DNA of 64,000 nt, taken from contig JAKJXP020000057.1 in assembly GCA_022225965.2 (NCBI GenBank), positions 186,001-250,000 on the forward strand. The letters run 5' to 3'. Position 1 is the stretch's first letter, and each line of letters opens with the position of its first letter. The stretch comes from Diatrype stigma. Its lineage: Eukaryota; Ascomycota; Sordariomycetes; Xylariales; Diatrypaceae. Shown in pieces: positions 33,879 to 44,691 of the stretch. Under the pieces are notes generated by a model. It made no database searches and was not told the origin of the DNA. It saw nothing but the letters and a program-made list of their open reading frames with translations. A program made the translations under genes and the position numbers.

Positions 33879-36800
33879 CTTGATGCTAGTAGATACTGAT
33901 AACGAGAGGGCTTGTCAGCATCCAACGAGTATTGATTCTTCGTATGATTTAGGGGAGTATTAGATGAAATAAATGGAAATAGGTCGTGTAGGTAGGCAGA
34001 TGGTAGTACACATAGGTAGAGAGGGAATGAGATGTATGAAGTAGGTTTATGTATGCAACATAGAAGTGTCGGCAGATAAGGCAATGAAGTACATATAGGT
34101 AGGCATCGATGTTTCAGGCCGGAAGTGGTGGAAGCATGTATTACTCAGGTTCAGGTCTAGCAGGGCAGGGCAGGACAGGATAGGCCTAGCCGGGCAAGTC
34201 TAGCAAGACTGCAGGATAGGTGGACGGGTGGGCATGGAGTCGCAGACGGGCAGACGGGCAGGCGGACAGACGGGGGGGAATGAATGATGAATAGACAAGA
34301 CGAGCAGGACCAAGATACATGGTAGGTAAGGCGTTGTTTGCGTATTGCCTTTGGCACGGACCCGTACTTACCTTTATTAGCCAGCTTAGGTAGGACTTAG
34401 GTAGGATTCAAGGTTGGCTTCGGACTTGTTGGTGTCAGGTGTTGCTTATCTGGCAAGGTCTGGGGAGCTACGATAGGGTCCCTGGGGCTGCTGGGGAAGC
34501 TTATGCACCTATGAATTAGGCGGTCAGTCACCAAGCCTTGGAACTTATACATGTACTAAGCTTAATGATGCGCGTATGTGGGTTGCAGGTTAAAGTAGGT
34601 TATGCTGGATGTTAACATACTTGTCATATCAGATTGCAACAGACAACAATGAAAATCAGTGAGTGGAAGAAGAGAACGATAAAAAATAGGGGTGGAGTGA
34701 AGTCGACGGTGGATGACGGCGATGAATGATGAATGATGAAAGGTGAGGGGTTGGTTGGTTGTCGTCACCAAGAAATACGGACAGGTGAGAAAAGGAAGAA
34801 AGATGTGAAGAAGAGGAGGAAGGTTTGACGGAACACAGGGAAGTTAAAAAGAGATGCGGTACCTCCCCATGTACGTACGTACATACATCCGGGGTTTGTT
34901 ACCAATGTCGCAGTGTATTAGACGTTAGAAGTGCAGTTGGTGGTGCAGTGATAAGTGGATGATGAATGACGGGTGCCTTGAGCAGGTACACCCATGGATG
35001 TATACTTTGTAAGTAGGCCAAGGCCGCCTGCAGTGTCAAACAAGCTGACGAGGAGGGTTGCAGTGCACTGTGGGCCGCAGGTGCTGGGCGCAACAGGAGA
35101 ACTGTATGTACCTGCTGTTTACCGGTCTTCCCAGCGCTTTCTTCCGAGACTCTTTCTTTTGTCGTTAACCATTAGGGTTACTGGCCAGTGGACAATGCCA
35201 GCTGACAATATTGATTGTTCTATGGAACCTTAGTTCTGTACCCAAGGCATACTGGCACAGGATGATAGGCAGGAGCCTGGTACAGGGATCCAGGTACTTA
35301 GGTCAGATTCTGATGTGTCTATCACCATGCCCTGTCGCATTGGTAATGAATGGTGATGACTTCGTGTGTTGCCAGACCCAAAGAGTATATCGGAGCTAAG
35401 TTGAGCTAAACGTTGGATTTTGCCCCTAAGGATAGGTGTCGAGGTGGATTGTAGTCAGGGCGGGAGATACCATGGAACCCACTATTTACTGACACGATGT
35501 GACAATGCCATTATAGCAAAAAGCGTGTCCGAACAAACAGGATTAGCAAGAAATAGTATATAATAGGCAGATAGCTCTTACATATGAATTGGACACGTGC
35601 AACTCCTGATGGCAAATGGAATACTCCTGACGGCAAACATTCCATTTGCCATCAGGCTAGCCTGGCTACGTATACCCTTCAGCCTATTCGCAAGTTTGCC
35701 ATCCAGCTACCGAGCTTTGTCATGGACTTTGAGAAGGCTGCTGCTTATCAGACAAGTTCCTGAACTTTCGAGAATACCTACTTAAGTAGGTTTGTAGGTA
35801 GTTTGTAAGAACCGTTTAACTATAACGTCATTGGGTGCTATTACCATCCTAGGTGCTAGCTTGGTATACCTTCGAGGCTCTCTTGATGTAGGCTAGTTCT
35901 GAACTACTACTACTAATAGTAGTGGTATATGGGCATGCTGGAAGGGGTGCTATATATACCTATGCACCACAACTGTAAGCACAACTGTAAGATATCTATC
36001 ATATGGGTCCAAAAGGCATATCTCTACAATTCTCAGCTCTGCCACAAGCATTCAGTTCTATTTGCGAACCATCAGTAGTTCGCATCTAGCGTTCATGTCT
36101 GTCATATTGTTACTACATATCCTCCTCTTGATCAAGGACCAGCCTATTAGACCTATCAGATTGGTAAATAGGCAGAAAGTGATATCGCTGCTACGGGCCA
36201 ATTATATCGCCACTGTTTGTTGCACTGCTTGCCCCGCTGTCATTGTCAGAATGGCCAAACGAACCGAAGTACGATTGCAAAGCTCCGACCCTCGGTTCAT
36301 CTCTGCAGGGCATATCGAGACAAAAACAATACCTGGGTAGCATGCCGTAGATGAATATTGCACGTTGCAGTCGATACCTAGCACACGAATGTACATGTAT
36401 AGCGCTAGGTCAGATGCCGAAACCTTCCGGTATGAACCACCTACATAGGTTATGTAGCTCAGGTGTTGTACGTCATTCATATCGGCTACATTTTTATATG
36501 GCCATGGTCAGGTAGTAAGAACACTCGAAACAAATATAACGGCGAAGCTGGCTTGGCGGGAACATCGCCAGAATAGCAATGATACTAGGTATCGGTGTAT
36601 ATATAATACGAAGCATATATATACTAGTTACGCAGGTACGTTTCAACGGCAGGTAGTCCAGGTAGACTGCAGGCGGCTTAAAGATCAATGGCTCGCTCTG
36701 CCTAGCTATACGCTCACATTTGACCGACTTACGTACATGTTGATACGACATATCTGCGCAGGCGGAAGCATGGCATAGCGGCAACCTTGACTAGCAGCGG

Positions 36801-38969
36801 GACTCAGGAGCAGGTTGACTGATATCTATAGGCCGAGAGACTTCTGCCAGTGGGCTCCTGGGAGGATTATGTAACTCATCAACTCATACAAAAGCCTATC
36901 GGATTCACATGAACGGATAGGCCTACGATGGTGTGTTGTTGGCGATGCATCGCTTTAGTACAGGATTTATGCCAGTCGCGCTCGAAGAATGGGCTCTCCG
37001 CCAATAGTAGACAAGACGAAGCGTGTCGGCCAAAACATGAGCAACAACAAGCCAGTACGGATACATGCGGGCAGTGTGGGATATCTGCGAGTAACTTAAC
37101 AACGACGAGGTAACCTCCGTAAGAGGAATGTCTAACGAGAGAAGATGAACGTGATATGTCGGCTCTATATCTGCGCTGAGGCGATTTTAATCACAAGCTT
37201 CTTGGAGGTTCAGGACTACGTATTGTGTAGCTGCGAGGAAGTTCGTCTCATTACCTATAGGTAGGTAGCCCGAGATATCCTTACTATGTAAGGCTTTTCG
37301 TATGTACGGAGTGGAGATACTCTTATAGAGATACATAGGAGAGTGGATTTTGGAAGTAAGCATAGAACAGGAGGCGGTACGTAACCCCGGACGATGTGCT
37401 GGTCGACGTTGAATCGTGATGATCTGATTCTGAACTCAACGTGGAAATAACATAATTTCTGTATACTCGGTGACTTTCTGCAGAGGGAGGGAGGGTTTTA
37501 TGTAGGAGACTCTTTATGTACATATGTAGGTACCTACTGAGGTATGTATGTATGACTACCTAGGTACTACCTATGATCCCAAGTTCTAGGCCCCGAAGTC
37601 GAAGGGCCCACTTAGCTCATGTGCCTCCAGTGCTAGCGATCCCAGAAGTCCCAGGTGTCATCGCAACCCTGTCGAATGTTCGTGATGTTCCAAATCTACC
37701 GGCCAATCTGCTGCTCGGCCTGGTGTTTCTCCCCGCCTTTTCTGCATCTGAGCCTGAAGCTGGTACTTGTATCGTACGCTACTTACATACGCGCGAGGTA
37801 TGTGTGTAGGCTGGTGGACGGAGTGGTGGACGGTATGTACATATAGTTGTGTAGGGAACCGGGGGTACATGCCAGACAGCAGCCAGCCAGCCAGCAGCCA
37901 GCCAGAGCCAGCAGCTTACAATAGCTGAATAGGTGGGTAGATTGTACATACACGCGATCCCTGCGATTTGTGAAGGGACGCTGCTGCTGCTAGTTACAGT
38001 TGTAGTAGCTGCTGCCACGGCTGCTACTGCTGCTACTGCTGATGCTGCTTCCAGCTTCACTGCTGTTATGCTTGCTGATTGATTGTGCAATAATCGTCCT
38101 CGCTCCCAATCGCCCTTCCACCTCGACACCATCAACTCTCTATCTCTATTACGAGACCCTCGATCCCAATGTCTCCTGCTCGAGATTGATTGAGCCTTTT
38201 TTCTTCTATTATCAATTCATCATCCTTTCAACATAGACACCTCCCTCCCTCTGCTGCGATCATCACTATCACCTAGAGTTAAAAATAAAATAGGAAATAA
38301 CCGGGACCCCCTTCCCCCTTCCCCAGGCTTGACGTCGTCGTTCCATGAATCCCGGACGTTTTTTTGACTGGCCCCGAATTTCTTGACCTTCACCACTGCT
38401 TCGCTGCTACTTTGTTACTTCACTGCCTTTCCCTTTTTAACGTTTAGGGTTGCAATCTTGCCTTGATGATTGCTTGACTCGTCCCATCTCTCGAAGAAGC
38501 CCGAGTCTAGTCAAGTCAATCCGATAGGTTCCCTCCAGCAGCTTTTTGTTTTGGAGTCCGTTCCGAACCGGAGAGAAAAGAGAAGCAGGCATACGAAGCT
38601 GGCACGCTGGCTTCTTCTACTTAGTAATTGGTATTGCTTCAGCACCGTTATATTCTCATTTCTTTTCGCACCGCGGGCGGTTATCTCGCCTCTGATTCGA
38701 GTTTTCCCGCCTTTTTGCTTATATTCGTTGGGTTTGGGTATTGTTCGATCTCCACTCGAGCATTTCTTCCTCCCTCGCCACCTGCTGTTTATTCGTCGGG
38801 TCCGATCTGCCAACAACGCAACGAAGGAACGCATGTGCTTCTCATAGATCACGACGCCCAACGTCGTTCAAGCTCCGTCAGGTAGCTTCCGCCTATCCGG
38901 CCATCCCATCCCCATCCCGTCCCGTCCCGTCCACAGCCAGCGCCAGGCCAGCTCAGCGCAAAGATCAAC
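33879..38969. other. 5.1-kb region without a recognisable gene
   Basis: The longest gene-free stretch of the window, between the divergent NBR1-like and Btz-like genes. It contains scattered TAGGTA/TACATA tracts, a perfect inverted repeat at 35605-35656, and CTG/CTA trinucleotide runs near 37980-38050. The open frames are short, isolated and motif-free. The last 700 bases are pyrimidine-rich and probably include a long 5' leader for the Btz-like gene, with several upstream ATGs. Confidence 0.6.
35605..35656. repeat. perfect 18-bp inverted repeat with 16-nt loop
   Basis: The left arm CCTGATGGCAAATGGAAT (35605-35622) is exactly complementary to the right arm at 35639-35656. The left arm and loop also share a direct repeat (CTCCTGAYGGCAAA). 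The structure could form a cruciform in DNA or a hairpin in RNA, or be the remnant of a small inverted-repeat element. Confidence 0.8.
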
Positions 38970-41183
38970 ATGGCAGCTCCCGTCCGTCGAAGAAAGATGA
39001 TAGGCCATCGCCGCCGGGTTGAGGACGAAGGCGAAGATGAAGGAGGCATCGACCAGGTTGATGCCGACGATGACTCGTTGACAGATGGCTCAGTGGTTTC
39101 CGATGACCATGATCTAGCCGATGATAGCGATACTAGCAATGTCGACGAAGCGTCCCCCACCACTCCGACCGTCAGGAAGCCTAACGGTCGAGTAGCCAAT
39201 GGCAACGGCACTGCGAAGCGCCCATATACTTCTGGTAGCCCGGGTACGAGTACCGAAATTCCTACCAAGCCCAACCACACTTCCGTGAACGACACCGAGT
39301 TCATGCTGAATGGCCTCACAATCGCCGATACCCCCGAGCCGGTAAAGGAGTTGAGTTTTGAAGACGAAGCCACCGAGCCTCCATCCAAGACTTCCGCTCC
39401 CATCGTAGTCAGCTCCAACTCAGCTGCTACTACGATCAAGTCTGACCAGGGAGTCCCGGGGGAACGCAGACGGAAAGACCATGGTGATTATAGGCGGCAG
39501 AAAGAAGAAAACCCAGCCTTTGTGCCTAATCGAGGTGCCTTCTTCATGCATGACCATAGACATGCCGGACCTTCTGCCAACGGCTTTCGGCCATTTGGCA
39601 GAGGCGGTCGCGGTAGGGGTCGTGGGGGTATCGGGGGCCCCTTCGCTCCAATGAGGTAGGTCGTGAGCCTAAATGCGGTTATCGAGATGTATACTAACAT
39701 CTTCAGTCAACCCCTACATAATCCCGTCGATCCTACAACGAGCGCCCCCTGGGTCCATGATATGCATGACAGTGTAGCTCAGCCCTTACCAGCAAGACAA
39801 CCCCGGCATCATTCGTTTGTTGATGATGGCCCGCCGAATGGTGACGGCTTCATCCCTACGTGTTCCAACAGCAGTATCCCGATCAACCGGCATATGGCGA
39901 CGGAGAAAGTGCTCGGCACGGTACAGGTCAGGGTCTATATACCCTCCGTGAAGGAGCCCGTTGTATTTTCGGGGGTATCCATCAAGCAATACACAAAATT
40001 GCCGGATCATCGCCCCCCGTTGCGACGAGACAAGCCTGTACGCATTTCTTTGCCTGACCTGCCTCCCCGGTTCCGATTCCCTGCTGAGGACAGGTCTTTC
40101 ATTTTCATCCCCCGTGCTTTGCGGCCGAATCAACAACGGCTACGCGGCAAGCCGAGGTCAGGTTTGGGTTCCATCGGTGGCTTTTCGAGAAGGACAAGCG
40201 TTTTTGGAGGTAGCTTCTATGGCGGCAGCGCATATTCCCCCAGCATTGCTATGAGCCGACGTTCTTCGATCGCTATGGATATCGGCAGGGACTTCATAGT
40301 GTCGCCTTCTGGCTCTGCCATCTCTCGACCACCGCTTCCTCTCGACGCATCACGGCCTGTAGTCAGATTACCCCCGCAGAGCCGTCCGGAACAGCAGATG
40401 CCTGTTATAGATGGAGTGGTAGCAGAGCAGCCTCCCGACGGGATGCAGTCAACTATCAATGACATACCACAGCCACAAACTCACCCACTCCCGCAAAAGC
40501 CCATTCACCAGGAGAACCATGCCTATGCATCGGTTCCGATGCAACAGCCCAGACCTCAGAAGACTCTGTCTGTAGCTGATATCGAACCGCCCACGCTGCA
40601 CCAGACTCTATCTCAACCCTACCAACAGGCCTTTCACCAGCAAGTTCCTGTTCAGGTATCTAACGGCTTAGGACAGGATGCCCATGCCCGTCACTCGTCA
40701 TATGCCTCCCAGCACTCTACGGGCACGCCGCTATCACAGATTCCAGAGCGTGCCATCCACGCTGCTCCCTTCCAACCTCAACCAGCTCAGTATCCTCAGC
40801 AACCTTACTACCCACCTTACCAGATGAATCTTGCCCCGCAGGGCTACTACTATCCTCAACCTAACTATCCCAGTACAGTGGCTCCGTCCGCCGCTGCTCC
40901 TGCCTTTGTTCCGGGGGTGCAACAGGGTCAGCCCCAGAGCGAGCCTCCTGCCAGCCAACCAAGCGGGCAGACCCAATCGGGCTCGAACCTTGTTGCGCAA
41001 GAGATCAACGGCATGGTATACTATTTTGATGCTTCTCAGATTCAACCCATGACGAACTATCCGCCGTATCCGGCTCCACAAAATTTTCCGATGGCTGGCA
41101 ATATGAATGGCATGGCTACTCCGAATCAAGAGGGCTACTACTATCCTCCGCCTGCGCCAGGAGTTGTTTATTACCCACAGTGA
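38970..41183 (+). CDS. Btz/CASC3-domain protein (exon-junction-complex type)
   Basis: Two exons (38970-39655, 39707-41183) give 720 aa. An acidic, Ser/Asp-rich N-terminus is followed by the Btz signature: RRQKEENPAFVPNRGAFFMHD, then HRHAGPSANGFRPFGRGGRGR. Family knowledge: this region of Barentsz/MLN51/CASC3 clamps eIF4A3 on spliced mRNA in the exon-junction complex, which affects mRNA localisation, translation and decay. The rest is disordered, with a possible small ordered segment (EKVLGTVQVRVYIPSVKEPVVF) and a Gln/Pro/Tyr-rich C-terminal half, as is usual for RNA-granule proteins. The 51-nt intron has a TACTAAC branch site and splits ...PFAPMS/QPLHNPVD.... The role is inferred from the domain alone. 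Confidence 0.85.
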
Positions 41184-43056
41184 ATGCTATCTGCTTTGAA
41201 CTTCGGGCATCGACGTTGTTCATGACTTCCAACGCTTTTCTTACGACAGCGCCCCCCTGTCGCCCGTTCCGCCGAGGCACCAGTTCAGGTTCCACCCAGA
41301 ACACCTGAGCATTACGAGCACGATCTGGCTAGTTCGCCTTGGTTCCTTCAGCTTATATGTTTGGATCACTGGGGAGGTGTTCTTGTCCGCGGCCTTTCGA
41401 CCATGGATGTAAGGAAGGCCAGACAGATAGACAGACCTATGGTTTGGAGCATTAGCAGTCTTCTTGTGCTGTCGGCGTTAACCTTTCATCAGTTCGCGTG
41501 CGTTTTTTTCCCCTTCTTCTTTCCACTTCCATCTATTTGGAGGTCCATCTGCACTGGCGTTATGGGAGTTCCTACGATTGAATTCTTTCTCCTTTTTGGG
41601 TTTTCCACATGACACGGGCGAGAGGGAGAGAGAGGAAGAGAAGAGAAAAATCCGCGACGCCGCTGCTGGGATGGGGTTGGTCGTGCGGTACGCATTCGTT
41701 TTAGTGATGAAAGAAAAGGCAGGTGGCGAAAGGCCATTCGGGCCTGAGTTAGTTGGTGGGAAGTTGGGAAGTTTTTTCGTTGGGGCGAGGGGGGAGAAGA
41801 GAAGAGGAGAGAAGAGCTGTTTGATGGAAGTTGTGTGCTAGGGGAGAGGACCATCAGAGTGCGGCGTGGGAGTGGGAGGTAGAGAGAGAGAGAGAGAAAG
41901 AGAGATGTCTGTCTTGGTGGTGGCTTGTTGTTGTCGAGGAAGTAAGAAGTAAGAAGTAAGGAACCTAAGATATTCATCCACCACCTTGGGTCCCCGTGGC
42001 TTTCCACCCTGCTCGTTCTGCATTCTGATGTGACGGATTGCTGTGAAATGTCTTAAAGAAGCTCTAACTACGTAACTGACTTACACGTACAGTCACTTAT
42101 CCTTTAACAAGATTCGGCTCAGTATAGTGATACCCCTACAAGCGAGTTCTTCTTCATCTCACACGGCTTGCCGGTACATATAGTCTAGTCTCGTCTAGTC
42201 TCGACACTGATGATCAGAGAGAGTATAGGCAGTGCCACCACCTAAATACTAGGCCGAGGATACCTACGGCAAGTAACCGTAACAGTAACACTGCAGTGAT
42301 TACGTGGTGACTTTTCTTCTTCTTTCGTGTCATGCAAAGCGGCACATTCAGGCTATTACGCGGGCTACATAAGTAGGAGGGAGCAGTCTAGATTAGGTGC
42401 TTACCTGCCTGCGCCATTGTCCTACCAATGCAAGTAGAAAAAGCCCCTTTCCCATCTTGTCTGTCATCTTCTATCTATCTAACTACCCCCCCCCCCTCAT
42501 TTAGATGCTTTGTCTTCCCGACAACTGACTAGGCCTGCTTCACTCAAACAACTCTATTTTCTGTTATCTTACCCTCACACCCCCTATATCTGTTTAACTT
42601 AACGTGTCAGAGATGAGATGGTAGGTAGTCCTAGATGAACTCCGGATAATCAGTAATCAGGGGCGACAGAAATACATGGTCACAGGTAATAAGTTTTCAT
42701 ATAGTACAGGTATATCATGGCTTGCAAGCTGGATATCCCATCGACTTTGCACATATCATTTCGTCATGAACTCCTTCCTAAGAGATTTACTCGTTTGAAT
42801 CTAACTATCACATCGACTAGGTGATGAAGGTGAGTACAATAAGGTAGGGAAGAGTGAGATGTGAATTCCAATCTTCGTAAGCGTACAGTATAGGAGATAA
42901 CACCAGCACTGACTAGGTAAAGGCGATCAATTCCAGACTTCAAGGCAGTGCTGTCCTGCTCTACTATCCCAACGGAACTTCCATTACACGCAAGCTAACA
43001 AACTTCCAGCTTATACCGTTCAAACCCTTTGGCTTCAAGCAGATGTTCCAGGCTTA
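41184..43056. other. convergent intergenic region, 1.9 kb
   Basis: Contains a GA-rich stretch (41619-41910), an 11-C run at 42486-42496 and AT-rich sequence. A 172-codon minus-strand frame at 41489-42007 is low complexity and is not accepted as a gene. Confidence 0.55.
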
Positions 43057-44691
43057 TTACAACTCGCGGATCAGGGAGTTACTGTAGACCTTCTCGCCCT
43101 GGCTGGCCGATGTGTCGGGTAGCACGAGGTTCTGGGTCTTCTCGATCTTCGGAACAGCGCCAAATCGCGTGTTGCCTTGATCCCAGATCTGTTTATAGAC
43201 GGGATTAGTTCATCAAATCTCTAAATAAATGTGTCGCCATCCATGACGATGCAAGAGGTGATAAACTTGGGGATATAGGGTCACAAGAAACAGGTTTACA
43301 TACGGCATAGATGCTCTTGAGGACGACATCGCCGAGGATGTCAAAAGTCATGTCTCCTCGGCTCTGGACGCCTCCGTACCAACTGCCACCCTCGACCGGA
43401 GCGAAGATTAAATCCTCCTTCTGAATCACGAAGTCCTTGCCACCAATGTCAATTTTGAATTCTGGTAGCTCGTCCAAGGTGACGGTGCTGGGGATGATGT
43501 ACCCCTGGTTGGATTCGTCATACGTCGCTCCCGGAATTTTGGCGTAGAGGGCGTCGACAACGTCATCCGACATGAGTGCCAGGGTGGTGCCGGTATCCAT
43601 AATAGCAGTATTTCCCGATTGCGTCGTCTTCTTACCGTTGATCGAGTAGGATTCGGATGTCACAGACCAAAAGCCTTCGGAGTTGTCGATCTTGGTCCAG
43701 TGGATATCCTCGCCGAGCGACTTGAGCAGATCCTGGTCGATGTAGCCGAATGACAAGAACGACTCCTTGCCCGCGTCACGGTCGCTGTAAAATGCCGTGG
43801 TGAAGAGTTCCGACTCCTTCGGGATGTCCTGCTGCTTGATCATGTTCTCGACCGGCGTCGCTTGCGGATCCGGTTTTCCATGGTCCGAGACCGTGTTGAT
43901 CTTGCTAAAGGCCAGACCGAGCAGGCCATCACCGGTCTGCTCGGTAAATTGAGTAGAGAGCTTCGATGCAGTCTCAATGACTTGCTTCTCGACGGAGAGA
44001 CCACCGACGACAAGGGTGTCAGTGCCCACTTCGCCCGAGGCTGTCGAGCCATCTCCATACTACATCATGTCCTCCCGTCAGCAATGGCACCCATGAAGCA
44101 GACCTCAGACACTTACCTGTATCTTCCACGTCTTTCCCGGAAGTCGCTTGTAAGTGCTTGACTTAGATGGGTCAAAGAGGTTGTGGTTCGTGGACCCATG
44201 CTTCTTCTGGGCCGGGGACATGGTCTGCAGAGGGTCAGCTCATCCAAACGTCAAGCCCTGGAGGTCGATATGAGTATGCTTACCCAAGTATCAGACGAGC
44301 CGGTATCCGGGTCAAGCAACAGAGTCTGAGGAGGTGTGCCAATGGACACTTTGATCAGGTACATGGAGTCATTCTGCTGGTCTTCGGCAGTGACCTCACC
44401 CTTCTGGGTAGTACCCGCTTCGTCCTTGCCGAGCTTCTTGTAGAGGCGCCGGCCCGAAGTGCTGCGGACGCCAAAGGCAGCCTTGACCTTCGTAGGGATT
44501 CCCCCGGTCTCCTCGGGATCCTCAGCAAAGTGGTAAGGACCGGGCTTCGTGGGCTGGAAGCCGAATCTGTTCAGGAGGTAGACATAGGACTTGGTACCAT
44601 GGCGCTGGTAGTTCTTGTTGTGGATGACCTTGACCTTCTGGAGGCCAAGCTTCTCCCTGTGCTTGTTCTGAGCGAATAGAATAGTGTCCAT
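43057..44691 (-). CDS. pepsin-family (A1) aspartic protease, no signal peptide, no cysteine
   Basis: Four exons (44691-44284, 44224-44117, 44059-43304, 43188-43057) give 467 aa. The first catalytic site is [13 protein letters not shown] (Asp at about 129), the flap is [10 protein letters not shown] (Tyr at about 173), and the second site is [12 protein letters not shown] (Asp at about 327). [27 protein letters not shown] closes the C-terminal lobe, so both lobes are complete and activity is expected. The N-terminus ([23 protein letters not shown]) is basic and not hydrophobic, so it has no ordinary secretion signal. A propeptide-like region with YLLNRFGF, basic pairs and Lys-rich stretches precedes the catalytic core. 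The assembled protein contains no Cys. The location could be intracellular, by unconventional secretion, or a missed 5' exon could exist; I found none. Confidence 0.87.

Noticed and set aside
39085..39096. A-box-like TGGCTCAGTGG on the plus strand
   Set aside because: Lies within the Btz-like coding exon and has no B-box or T-run at a suitable distance.
41489..42007. 172-codon minus-strand frame
   Set aside because: Made of Ser/Leu/Pro/Arg low complexity from a GA-rich tract. Probably 3' flanking DNA of the Btz-like gene.
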